A stretch of DNA of 43,564 bases from NCBI GenBank assembly GCA_044376615.1, contig JBILKO010000010.1, positions 1-43,564 of the forward strand, read 5' to 3'. Every line of letters begins with the position of its first letter. Positions within the stretch are counted from its first letter, which is position 1. Source of the stretch: CAISGS01 sp044376615 (GTDB lineage: Bacteria > Pseudomonadota > Alphaproteobacteria > Caulobacterales > Caulobacteraceae). This document shows positions 1 to 6,380 of this stretch, in pieces. The position numbers were made by a program, and so were the translations under genes. The notes under the pieces were generated by a model. It was not told the DNA's origin and ran no database searches. It saw only the letters and a list, made by a program, of their open reading frames with translations.

Positions 1-144
1 CAATTGTTTAATCCGATATGGTTTAGAAACTTCCAAGGTGGCCACTACAAACTCAGTCTCGCCCTCTGGACGAAACCGGTACTGAGTCGAAACTAAGGTT
101 TCGTAGGGTCGATCTACCTTTTTCATCGAAGTTCCCACTGCCAA
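1..144 (-). pseudogene. 5' part of a fourth copy of the small array protein, cut by the window edge
   Basis: The minus strand reads open from TTG 144 (or GTG 138) to base 1, giving about 48 residues that begin like the copy at 3091-3396 (MAVGTSMKKVDRPYE) and match it up to VSKP; the last residues (YRIKQL) then differ. DNA from 21 to 277 aligns with 3279-3535 at a constant offset of 3258 with only a few mismatches. Whether the gene is complete beyond the window cannot be seen, so it is listed as partial. As in the other copies, the constant N-terminal part is followed by a different C-terminal part. Function is unknown. Confidence 0.65.
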
Positions 145-149
145 TCAAG

Positions 150-277
150 TTACCGCCTTCCGCACTGCCTTAGGCAACGACCGTATACTTCCATGACTTT
201 CGAACGGCATATAGCGACGTTTGCACGTGTCGAATGAATTTTACACATTAACATACCCATATCGTGATCTTGATCGC
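150..277 (-). pseudogene. 3' remnant of the exported cysteine-rich protein gene
   Basis: This stretch encodes on the minus strand the last ~42 residues of the protein at 3408-3791, ending in CLRQCGRR and TAA at 150-152, with one visible Ser-to-Arg change. Homology stops abruptly near 277, so the signal peptide and N-terminal half are missing. The order (remnant, then the 5' end of a small array gene a few bases downstream) repeats that at 3091-3791. This shows that the two genes were copied as a block. Confidence 0.75.
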
Positions 278-428
278 CATTCCCGTCCTGGTCGGCGGGA
301 TCTTGGTGCTGGGGGCCGTCACGCTTTTGTGGCGGGCCATGTGCGAGTTCTATGTCGCCATATTCCGCATTAGCGACGATCTACGCGCCCTGCGTGAAGC
401 CAATACGCCTCAGGCCTCAGACGAATAA
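264..428 (+). pseudogene. 3' remnant of a small membrane protein (DUF4282-like)
   Basis: A plus-strand frame from a possible GTG at 264 to TAA at 426-428 encodes 54 residues: one hydrophobic segment (IPVLVGGILVLGAVTLL), then RAMCEFYVAIFRISDDLRALRE. A membrane helix followed by R-x-x-CE-x4-FRI-x2-L resembles, from memory, the C-terminus of DUF4282 membrane proteins. The first codons lie in DNA shared with the duplicated block (junction near 277), so the original 5' end appears to have been replaced. The 3' end overlaps fliJ by 19 bases. It could still be a short expressed protein, but a truncated gene is more likely. Confidence 0.5.
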
Positions 429-844
429 TCGGCCCGGTGCTGCGAAAGCCTTAGGCCCATCTCGTCCAGCATAGCCGTTTCTTGGCGCGCCAGTTCGCGG
501 TCTTCTGCCAACTGCATATTCTGCGCCACAATTTCGTATTTTTTCAGCGCTTCAAACGCCCTGGCCAAGGCCTGGCGCACCTTTTCCTCTTCCTGGTCCA
601 GCCCGGCTAGGGCCTGGTCATAGGCTTGGCGCTTTAGCCGGACACCCGCCATATAGGCTATATGCGACAGCCCAGAATCGGGATTTTCACGCACATGCTG
701 CGCTTCCGCCTGGGCTTCGGCCTCAAGGCGGGCCTGATGGGCCTGGACCTCAAGCCTGCGCCCCACGATCTCGGCGACCTGTTTTTGCAAGGTCTCAACC
801 TCGTGATTGGCAATCCGGATCAGAGACTTGGTCCAGCGGCTCAT
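410..844 (-). CDS. fliJ: Flagellar export protein FliJ
   Basis: A 144-residue, highly charged and almost wholly helical protein (coiled coil through most of its length, many Gln/Glu/Ala/Arg), the size and character of FliJ. FliJ is the soluble stalk-like partner of the FliI ATPase in the flagellar type III export apparatus and helps couple ATP hydrolysis to export. Its ATG overlaps the fliI stop in an ATGA, so the two are translationally coupled. Sequence identity in this family is low; the assignment rests on length, coiled coil and position after fliI. Confidence 0.85.
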   Translation of the reverse strand: MSRWTKSLIRIANHEVETLQKQVAEIVGRRLEVQAHQARLEAEAQAEAQHVRENPDSGLSHIAYMAGVRLKRQAYDQALAGLDQEEEKVRQALARAFEALKKYEIVAQNMQLAEDRELARQETAMLDEMGLRLSQHRADYSSEA

Positions 845-2178
845 TCAGATTCCAGACCCAGAATGTCCGCCAGGCGATTAAAGCTAGTATCGAGATCCGC
901 AACCTCGTCCTTATCCTGACCCAAAAAGCCTTCGAGGGCCGGGTTTAAGGCAATGGCGCGGTCGATCTGGGGATCGGCACCGGTTCGATAGGCCCCGATC
1001 CGGATCAATTCTTCCATATTGGCATAGGCCGACAGGGTCTGGCGCGCATCGGTCACGATTCCCCGTTCGCGCATGGACTGACAGGCGGGCATAGTTCGAC
1101 TGATGGATTTTAAGACATTGATCGCGGGGAAGCGGCCGCGCTCGGCAATGGCGCGCTCCATAACAATATGCCCGTCCAAGATCCCGCGCACGGCATCGGC
1201 GATCGGCTCATTGTGGTCGTCGCCATCGACTAGGACGGTGAAAAGGCCGGTAATCGGGCCGCCCATACTGCCATCGGCGAGCACAGGCCCCGGCCCTGCC
1301 CGCTCCAGCAGCTTTGGCAATTCGCTGAATACGGTCGGGGTATAGCCCTTGGTGGTCGGGGGCTCGCCGGCCGCTAGGCCAATCTCGCGCTGGGCCATAG
1401 CAAAGCGGGTGACGGAGTCCCTGAGGCAAAGCACTTCCAGCCCCTGGTCTCGCAGGAATTCCGCGAGGGTCAGGGTCAGATAGGCCGCCTGGCGTCGCTT
1501 CAGTGCGGGCTCATCAGAGGTCGCGACGACAACAATGGCGCGCTCCAGCCCGGCCTCACCAAGCGTCTCTTCGATAAATTCGCGGACCTCGCGGCCGCGT
1601 TCGCCGATCAGGCCAACCACGACCACATCGCAATCGGCTTGCCGCGCCAGCATGGACAAGAGCACCGACTTACCCACCCCAGAGCCCGCAAACACACCCA
1701 GCCTTTGGCCGCGGCAACAGGTGGTAAAGACATTCATCGAACGCACACCAAGGTCTAGCCGCTCGCCCACCCGGCCCCGGCTATGGGCGGCGGGCGGCGC
1801 GGCGCGCAGCGAATAGGGTATTGCCCCCTGGGGCATAGGCCCCTTGCCGTCAATCGCCTCGCCAAACGCATTCACAATCCGGCCCTTCCAGGCCAGGCTT
1901 GGACGGACCACGGCCCCATCGGCAAGAACATGAAACTCCGCCCCCGGGGCCACGCCCTCGACCGGGCCAAACGGCATAAGAAGCGCGCGATTTTCGCCAA
2001 AGCCGACCACCTCGGCAATCAGGGGCTCAGCCCCGCCGCGTGCAATCTCAACCCGCCCGCCAATCGGCAACCGCGACAGACCGCCCCGCACCTCGATCAA
2101 CAAGCCATTGACCGAGGCCACCCGGCCATAGACCTCAAGCGGATCAACCCTTTGGACAACAGAGATCAGGCTTTCCAT
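841..2178 (-). CDS. fliI: Flagellum-specific ATP synthase FliI
   Basis: A 445-residue ATPase of the F1-beta/type III secretion family that powers or gates export of flagellar subunits at the cytoplasmic base. It has an N-terminal beta-barrel region, a Walker A motif FAGSGVGKS near residue 165, GLIGERGREV soon after, and the RDSVTRFAMAQREIGLA and GGPITGLFTVLVDGDDHNEP regions typical of FliI. ATG 2178 is preceded by AGGA at a spacing of 7. fliJ follows with a 4-base overlap. The first ~20 codons and the upstream region are duplicated, with decay, at 3918-4110, so this region has taken part in local rearrangement. Confidence 0.97.
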   Translation of the reverse strand: MESLISVVQRVDPLEVYGRVASVNGLLIEVRGGLSRLPIGGRVEIARGGAEPLIAEVVGFGENRALLMPFGPVEGVAPGAEFHVLADGAVVRPSLAWKGRIVNAFGEAIDGKGPMPQGAIPYSLRAAPPAAHSRGRVGERLDLGVRSMNVFTTCCRGQRLGVFAGSGVGKSVLLSMLARQADCDVVVVGLIGERGREVREFIEETLGEAGLERAIVVVATSDEPALKRRQAAYLTLTLAEFLRDQGLEVLCLRDSVTRFAMAQREIGLAAGEPPTTKGYTPTVFSELPKLLERAGPGPVLADGSMGGPITGLFTVLVDGDDHNEPIADAVRGILDGHIVMERAIAERGRFPAINVLKSISRTMPACQSMRERGIVTDARQTLSAYANMEELIRIGAYRTGADPQIDRAIALNPALEGFLGQDKDEVADLDTSFNRLADILGLESE

Positions 2179-2296
2179 GGCAATTCCTGAGGCCTGCCCC
2201 TCGGCTACCGACAGCCAATCGACTTAAGGGACCAACCGACAATTACACCATTTCAACCTGTATCAGACTTTGGCGATTCTGAGCATCACGGAACCA

Positions 2297-2602
2297 TCAT
2301 TCTCCCGGTAAAATGAGTTCCAGTTCAAACTGCTCTTCGAAACATTCCACCCGCATATCCGCGAATTTGAAGGCCCATCTAAGCGCCTCATATAAATCGA
2401 TCCCATGTATGGCCGTCCAATTGGGATCAAAGGGGACAAACCGAACCCCTGCGCCCGCCTCGGTCAAATCACCGGGCTCAAACGGTTTAGAAATTTCCAA
2501 GGTCGCTACTGCAAACCCGCTCTCGCCCTCTGGACGAAATCGGTACTGTCTCGAAACCAGGGTTTCGTAGGATCGATCTACCTTTTTCATCGGAGTTCCC
2601 AT
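2297..2602 (-). CDS. Small unknown protein, array copy 1
   Basis: 101 residues with no signal peptide or membrane segment; predicted mixed alpha/beta. It has an N-terminal block MKKVDRSYETLVSRQYRFRP, a variable middle containing VRFVPF, a GIDLYEALRWAFKF helix and a C-terminal FELELILPGE. Residues 1-42 are identical to copy 2; most differences lie in residues 43-92. The size and the G-(I/V)-D-x2-x-AL-x2-AF helix recall small DUF6968/immunity-like proteins, but this is a memory-based resemblance and no function is assigned. There is no obvious Shine-Dalgarno before the ATG. It is the copy nearest fliI and is transcribed the same way. Confidence 0.75.
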   Translation of the reverse strand: MGTPMKKVDRSYETLVSRQYRFRPEGESGFAVATLEISKPFEPGDLTEAGAGVRFVPFDPNWTAIHGIDLYEALRWAFKFADMRVECFEEQFELELILPGE

Positions 2603-2693
2603 CGCGAATCAAACTATCGGCGAGCGCATTGCGCGAGGTAAAGAGAGCGTACTTCCATCAACAGATTCTAACTTTTTGAACAAACCGGAACCA

Positions 2694-2999
2694 TCATTCT
2701 CCCGGTAAAATGAGTTCCAGTTCAAACCGATATTCGGCACCTTCCACCAGATAATCTACGAATTTGAAGGCCAATCTAAGCGCCTGATATAAATCGATCC
2801 CATGTATGACCCTCCATTCGGAATAAAAGGGCACAAACCGAACCGCTGCGCCAGCCTCGGCCAAATGACTTGGCTCAAACGGTTTGGAAATTTCCAAGGT
2901 CGCTACTGCAAACCCGCTCTCGCCCTCTGGACGAAATCGGTACTGTCTCGAAACCAGGGTTTCGTAGGATCGATCTACCTTTTTCATCGGAGTTCCCAT
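2694..2999 (-). CDS. Small unknown protein, array copy 2
   Basis: 101 residues, same start and length as copy 1, with the same first 42 residues and the same final FELELILPGE. The middle differs at many positions (SHLAEAGAAVRFVPFYSEW, then GIDLYQALRLAFKFVDYLVE). The 91-bp gap to copy 1 is nearly identical to the gap between copies 3 and 2. All substitutions keep the frame open, suggesting that the divergent half is under coding constraint rather than decaying. Function unknown; a low-confidence immunity-like (DUF6968-type) resemblance applies as for copy 1. Confidence 0.75.
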   Translation of the reverse strand: MGTPMKKVDRSYETLVSRQYRFRPEGESGFAVATLEISKPFEPSHLAEAGAAVRFVPFYSEWRVIHGIDLYQALRLAFKFVDYLVEGAEYRFELELILPGE

Positions 3000-3090
3000 C
3001 GCGAATCAAACTATCGGCGAGCGCATTGCGCGAGGTAAAGAGAGCGTACTTTCATCAACAGATTCTAACTTTTTGAACAAACCGGAACCA

Positions 3091-3396
3091 TCATTCTCCC
3101 GGTAAAAAGAGTTCCAGTTCAAACCGCTCTTCGGCACTTTCCACCCGATCATCCGCGAGATTGAAGGCCAATTGAAGGGCCTGAAAGAAATCGACCCCAT
3201 ATATGACCATCCATTCGGGATCAAAGGGCACAAACCGAACCGCCGCGCCCGCCTCGGCCATTTCATTGATCACAAACGGTTTAGAAACTTCCAAGGTGGC
3301 CACTACAAACTCAGTCTCGCCCTCTGGACGAAACCGGTACTGAGTCGAAACTAAGGTTTCGTAGGGTCGATCTACCTTTTTCATCGAAGTTCCCAC
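3091..3396 (-). CDS. Small unknown protein, array copy 3
   Basis: The GTG at 3396 aligns with the ATG of copies 1 and 2 and gives 101 residues; TTG at 3402 or ATG at 3384 are alternatives. It differs from copies 1 and 2 at about 7 of the first 41 residues and at more in the second half, but keeps VRFVPF, the GVDFFQALQLAFNLAD helix and FELELFLPGE. It begins about a dozen bases after the exported cysteine-rich gene, so the two are probably cotranscribed. Its 5' half and that gene's 3' half also occur together at 21-277. Function unknown. Confidence 0.75.
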   Translation of the reverse strand: MGTSMKKVDRPYETLVSTQYRFRPEGETEFVVATLEVSKPFVINEMAEAGAAVRFVPFDPEWMVIYGVDFFQALQLAFNLADDRVESAEERFELELFLPGE

Positions 3397-3407
3397 TGCC
3401 AATCAAT

Positions 3408-3791
3408 TTACCGCCTTCCGCACTGCCTTAGGCAACGACCGTATACTTCCATGACTTTCGAACGGCATATAGCGACGTTTGCACTTGTCGAATGAATTTT
3501 ACACATTAACATACCCATATCGTGATCTTGATCGCATTCCTCCTTACAACGTTCGCGTTCTCTTCGGCCAAAATCGTTCCAAGGATTGAATGCAGAATAC
3601 GATGATCCGGAGCAATTATTGGACCAACTGAAACAAAAGTTATTTACTTTTGTCATTTTTGGAATGGATTGCGAATCATTACTCTGCGCAGATTTTTCTA
3701 TTACAAAGATTTGACTTGGTTCTGCATATGAACTGAGTGGAATGGACACCAGCATCAAGGCAGAGAAAATGATAATCATCGATCTTAACAT
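3408..3791 (-). CDS. Small exported cysteine-rich protein, unknown function
   Basis: ATG 3791 is chosen because GGGAGGT lies just upstream; the frame is open further, to 3836, without such a site. The 127-residue product starts with a Sec signal peptide (MLRSMIIIFSALMLVSIPL, probable cut after SSYA). After a Ser/Asn-rich linker with Cys at NNFC and NNC, the C-terminal 60 residues carry a mirrored pattern: C-x3-C-x10-C, then C-x10-C-x3-C, suggesting two disulfide-linked antiparallel helices. It is periplasmic or secreted by inference. It sits directly upstream of array copy 3, and a 3' remnant of a second copy lies at 150-277. Family not recognised. Confidence 0.75.
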   Translation of the reverse strand: MLRSMIIIFSALMLVSIPLSSYAEPSQIFVIEKSAQSNDSQSIPKMTKVNNFCFSWSNNCSGSSYSAFNPWNDFGRRERERCKEECDQDHDMGMLMCKIHSTSANVAICRSKVMEVYGRCLRQCGRR

Positions 3792-3917
3792 CTTTACCTC
3801 CCGAGTTGGTGGGTCGCCAGGACCCTTCACTAGCAAGAGTTAAAATGCATCCTTAGAATGCGCAATACCCTTTGGGTTGAATTTTTACACAGACTATATC
3901 ACTGCCTTTTCATCGTA

Positions 3918-3979
3918 ACCACCCGCCAATAAATCTCGAGCGGATCAACCCTTTCGACAGCAGAGATCAGGCTATCCAT
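3918..3979 (-). pseudogene. Duplicated 5' fragment of fliI
   Basis: From ATG 3979 the minus strand reads MDSLISAVERVDPLEIYWRV, against MESLISVVQRVDPLEVYGRV in FliI, then runs to a stop after a few unrelated codons. Homology continues upstream at an offset of 1801 through the AGGA site and the fliI-array spacer. Only about 20 codons remain, so this is a relic of a duplication that carried fliI's start region. Confidence 0.85.
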
Positions 3980-4092
3980 GGCACTTCCTGAGACCCGCCC
4001 CCCGGCCACCCGCAGCCAATCGACTTAAGGGCCCAAAGGACAATTACGCCATTTCAACCTGTATCAGACTTTGGCGATTCTGATCATTACGG

Positions 4093-4165
4093 AACCATCA
4101 TTCTCCCGGTAGAAAGAATTCCAGTCCAAAAAGCTCGTCTAAACTTTCCACCCGCATATTCATGA
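4093..4165 (-). pseudogene. 3' remnant of a fifth copy of the small array gene
   Basis: The minus strand encodes MRVESLDELFGLEFFLPGE followed by TGA, matching the last ~20 residues of the array proteins (RVE...FELELFLPGE). The flanking bases on the fliI-fragment side also match those beside copy 1. The 5' part of the gene is absent; sequence beyond about 4165 is the 3' flank of the CMD gene. Confidence 0.75.
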
Positions 4166-4184
4166 ATATCCGACCCTATCCCGC

Positions 4185-4730
4185 TTAAGGGAAAAGCGCT
4201 CCAAAGGGCTCGTTGGGCAAACGCGCGGTATTGGCGACGAAGCTGATCGTGTGATAGGCCCCACAAAGGGCAAAAATTTCAAGCTGTTGCTCTTTCGTCC
4301 AATTGCTTTCAAATTGCGCGATCACATCATCCCCGATCCGGCCTGTTGCGCACAATCCGTCGATCGCCCTCAATAGGTTTGCCTCTGGCTCAGACCACAA
4401 ATCCGGATCAACGGATCTCGATCTCGTCGCTTCGACTTGTGTTTGCGAAAACTTGGCAGCGGCTGCGAATACGCTCACATGGACCCCCCATTCATATTCG
4501 CAATTCTTGTTGGCGGTGACGCGCAGAATTACGATCTCGCGGTTACGCAAAGACAGCGGACTTTCCCGATCCAAAAGATTTGGGACACCCTTCTTGAGGA
4601 ACCGCAGGCTGTTTGCGAAGGTCCGAAATAAGCTCAATATGTATCCATCCTGCTGCGGATATGCCGCCAGCGCTACCGCGATATCGGGTTGAAAAGGCTC
4701 CGATACTGGACTCAAACGATTTGTCATCAT
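4185..4730 (-). CDS. Carboxymuconolactone decarboxylase/AhpD-like family protein
   Basis: 181 residues with the helical CMD fold pattern: LSLRNREIVILRVTANKNCEYEWGVHV in the middle and a C-terminal LEIFALCGAYHTISFVANTAR. This branch has the YEWGVHV form rather than the CxxC of AhpD, so peroxidase activity by a CxxC pair is unlikely; the single Cys in NCEYEW is the only nearby thiol. Proteins of this type are often annotated as gamma-carboxymuconolactone decarboxylases but many are of unknown substrate. It is divergent from an HxlR regulator and has one of two inverted repeats 11 bp before its start. It starts with ATG-ATG; either could serve. Confidence 0.8.
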   Translation of the reverse strand: MMTNRLSPVSEPFQPDIAVALAAYPQQDGYILSLFRTFANSLRFLKKGVPNLLDRESPLSLRNREIVILRVTANKNCEYEWGVHVSVFAAAAKFSQTQVEATRSRSVDPDLWSEPEANLLRAIDGLCATGRIGDDVIAQFESNWTKEQQLEIFALCGAYHTISFVANTARLPNEPFGALFP

Positions 4731-4740
4731 CAGCCTACAT

Positions 4741-4757
4741 GCTACAAACTCGGTAGC
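4741..4757. promoter_or_regulatory. Inverted repeat 1, probable HxlR operator
   Basis: GCTAC-N7-GTAGC, perfect 5-bp arms, 11 bp upstream of the CMD gene start. The same arms and spacing recur at 4768-4784, with centres 27 bp apart. Winged-helix dimers of the HxlR type commonly bind such repeats in a shared divergent promoter. Confidence 0.65.
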
Positions 4758-4767
4758 GGAACACTAT

Positions 4768-4784
4768 GCTACTTTTATTGTAGC
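4768..4784. promoter_or_regulatory. Inverted repeat 2, probable HxlR operator
   Basis: A second GCTAC-N7-GTAGC, 20 bp before the GTG of the HxlR gene. Identical arms but a different spacer (TTTTATT against AAACTCG) argue that the arms are the conserved feature. This placement would permit autoregulation and control of the CMD gene together. Confidence 0.65.
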
Positions 4785-4803
4785 GTCAATCAGGATTTGA
4801 GAT

Positions 4804-5172
4804 GTGACAAAGCTACCCGGAACACGCGTTCGCGGTTCAAGCACCGGCCGCCCCATTATGGCGCTTCTTGATGTTTTGGGGCAGAGATGGACATTGCGAC
4901 TGTTGTGGGAACTTGGCCATGGCAGCGCTACATTTCGCGCGCTTCGCGCACGGTGCGAAGACGTTTCCCCAACGCTGATGAACAAGCGGATGAAAGACCT
5001 AAGGGCGCTCGCCTTGATTGAACTTGGCGATGACGGCTTCGCCCTGACCGACCTTGGAGTGGCGCTAATCGGAAAGCTCGCGTCGCTTGATAGCTGGGCA
5101 AACGATTGGGCGGATCAGCTTGCACGTCGTCAGTATCCTTTGATCGTCTCAAACAGAGTCGAGCGATTCTGA
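4804..5172 (+). CDS. HxlR-family winged-helix transcriptional regulator
   Basis: 122 residues with the HxlR signature: MALLDVLGQRWTLRLLWEL, FRALRARCEDVSPTLMNKRMKDL (recognition helix region) and an ALTDLGVAL wing. The C-terminus is a short dimerisation helix (LASLDSWANDWADQL). HxlR proteins respond to redox or electrophile stress, or to small ligands. There is no Cys at the N-terminus before the domain, but one at RARCED could be a sensor. GTG 4804 has AGGA upstream. It probably controls the divergent CMD gene. Confidence 0.9.
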   Translation: MTKLPGTRVRGSSTGRPIMALLDVLGQRWTLRLLWELGHGSATFRALRARCEDVSPTLMNKRMKDLRALALIELGDDGFALTDLGVALIGKLASLDSWANDWADQLARRQYPLIVSNRVERF

Positions 5173-5604
5173 GCAGGTCGGAATGGTCATTTTATTTATA
5201 GGCCTAACCCAGCTCGCCTGCATTCGAAGATCTGAAATTGGCCATTTCGAAGGCGAATTCTTCAGCAAAAGCGCTAAAAAATCGACGAATCACAGCCGTG
5301 CCGATTTTTACAAATATGAACGCAAACCTAGCCAATTGCCGAAATTCATCATCTTTTAGGCTTGACGGCTGGGTGAGGCGCACACCCGAAATCAGGGCCC
5401 TGCCCCTAATTTAACCAAATGATTCCAATTAGAAAAATGGTTAATGCGCCCCCTTGCCGCCCCGGCGCAAATCACCCTAGAGGTAAATTATGGTCAATAA
5501 TCGTTAACCAAACAGAAGCAATTTCGGCGCTAACCTCTGGTTAAGGTTGTTGTGTTGATAGTGATAATTATTGTTATGACATCGTCACGGGCGGAGATGG
5601 GCGA
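5173..5604 (+). promoter_or_regulatory. Long upstream region of ctrA with TTAACC half-sites and GANTC
   Basis: 432 bp with no credible gene. It holds TTAACC at 5411-5416, GGTTAA at 5439-5444, GTTAACC at 5503-5509 and GGTTAA at 5539-5544 (the last inside TAACC-TCT-GGTTA). TCAA-N6-TTAA at 5494-5507 approximates the CtrA box TTAA-N7-TTAA. GANTC sites for CcrM-type methylation lie at 5287-5291 and 5421-5425. Autoregulation by CtrA and methylation control of ctrA are known in Caulobacter; here they are inferred from sites only. Confidence 0.55.
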
Positions 5605-6306
5605 ATGCGGGTATTGCTGATTGAGGATGATAGCGCCACGGCGCAGAGCATCGAATTGATGCTCAAGGCTGAAGGCTTCAATGTCTATACCACCGATCTG
5701 GGGGAAGAAGGCATCGATCTGGGCAAGATCTATGATTATGACCTGATCCTGCTCGATTTGAACCTGCCCGACATGTCCGGCATGGATGTGCTGCGCAATC
5801 TTCGGGTCGGTAAGATCAATACACCTGTCATGATCCTGTCTGGCTCATCGGAAATCGATACCAAGGTTAAGAGCCTGGGCGGCGGCGCTGATGATTATAT
5901 GACCAAGCCCTTCCATAAGGATGAGTTGGTTGCCCGCATTCATGCGGTTGTACGTCGTTCCAAGGGTCATTCGCAGTCGGTGATCAAGACTGGCGATATC
6001 ACAGTCAATCTGGATGCCAAGACGGTCGAGGTGAATGGCATTCGCGTGCACCTGACCGGCAAAGAATACCAGATGCTGGAACTGCTCTCGCTGCGCAAGG
6101 GCACGACCCTGACCAAGGAAATGTTCCTCAACCACCTCTATGGGGGCATGGACGAGCCGGAACTGAAGATTATCGACGTGTTTATCTGCAAGCTGCGCAA
6201 GAAGCTGGCCGCAGCGGCACACGGCGAGCACCATATCGAAACCGTCTGGGGCCGCGGCTATGTGCTGCGCGACCCACATGAGGTTATCGAAAGCTCAGCC
6301 GCTTAA
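5605..6306 (+). CDS. ctrA: Cell-cycle response regulator CtrA
   Basis: 233 residues of the OmpR/PhoB class. The receiver (residues 1-120) has acidic DD at 8-9, phospho-acceptor Asp51 in LLDLNLPDMSG and Lys in MTKPF. The winged-helix domain (about 125-225) contains LTGKEYQMLELL and VWGRGYVLRD. The protein ends ESSAA; the terminal Ala-Ala is the known ClpXP degradation signal of CtrA. CtrA silences the replication origin and activates flagellar, pilus, division and methylation genes, driven by the CckA-ChpT phosphorelay. It lies beside fliI-fliJ with the accessory block between. A strong terminator follows at 6329-6362. Confidence 0.98.
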   Translation: MRVLLIEDDSATAQSIELMLKAEGFNVYTTDLGEEGIDLGKIYDYDLILLDLNLPDMSGMDVLRNLRVGKINTPVMILSGSSEIDTKVKSLGGGADDYMTKPFHKDELVARIHAVVRRSKGHSQSVIKTGDITVNLDAKTVEVNGIRVHLTGKEYQMLELLSLRKGTTLTKEMFLNHLYGGMDEPELKIIDVFICKLRKKLAAAAHGEHHIETVWGRGYVLRDPHEVIESSAA

Positions 6307-6328
6307 ACCCGCCTTAGCCCAAGCCAAG

Positions 6329-6362
6329 AAAAAGCCCCGCCTTAATGATGCGGGGCTTTTTT
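6329..6362. terminator. Bidirectional intrinsic terminator between ctrA and DUF4167 gene
   Basis: The stem AAAAAGCCCCGC pairs with GCGGGGCTTTTT across a 9-nt loop. The T run on the plus strand ends ctrA and the A run gives a U run for the minus-strand gene, so it can serve both convergent genes. Confidence 0.9.
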
Positions 6363-6380
6363 GTGCCGAATAAGCAGCGA

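Larger units (their letters stand above)
2290..3402. repeat. Three-unit tandem array, period 397 bp
   Basis: The three small genes end at 2297, 2694 and 3091, exactly 397 bp apart. Between units 1 and 2, the DNA covering the first 42 codons, the 5' flank and the next gene's 3' end (about 240 bp, e.g. 2481-2720 against 2878-3117) differs at only two or three positions. The ~150 bp covering the C-terminal half is much more divergent. Unit 3 is an older or re-diverged copy. Related fragments lie at 1-144 and 4093-4165. The mosaic suggests repeated recombination or gene conversion through the constant part. Confidence 0.9.
3837..4184. other. Gene-poor stretch made of duplication remnants
   Basis: Besides the fliI fragment and the array-gene fragment, 3980-4092 is a diverged copy of the fliI-array spacer 2179-2291, including a shared GATTC (GANTC) site. 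The remaining ~80 bp at 3837-3917 precede the exported-protein gene and probably hold its promoter; no clear -35/-10 pair is evident. Confidence 0.6.

Noticed and set aside
2405..3076. Repeated plus-strand frames of 68-78 residues in the tandem array
   Set aside because: They are repeated only because the array is; the minus-strand frames have consistent lengths and conserved ends, and variation preserves those.
2290..3402. The tandem repeats as a CRISPR array
   Set aside because: Units are 397 bp and coding, with no short direct repeats or regular spacers and no cas genes.
1..4170. An insertion sequence or integrase explaining the duplications
   Set aside because: No transposase or integrase frame, terminal inverted repeats or target-site duplications were found; homologous or microhomology-based recombination is simpler.
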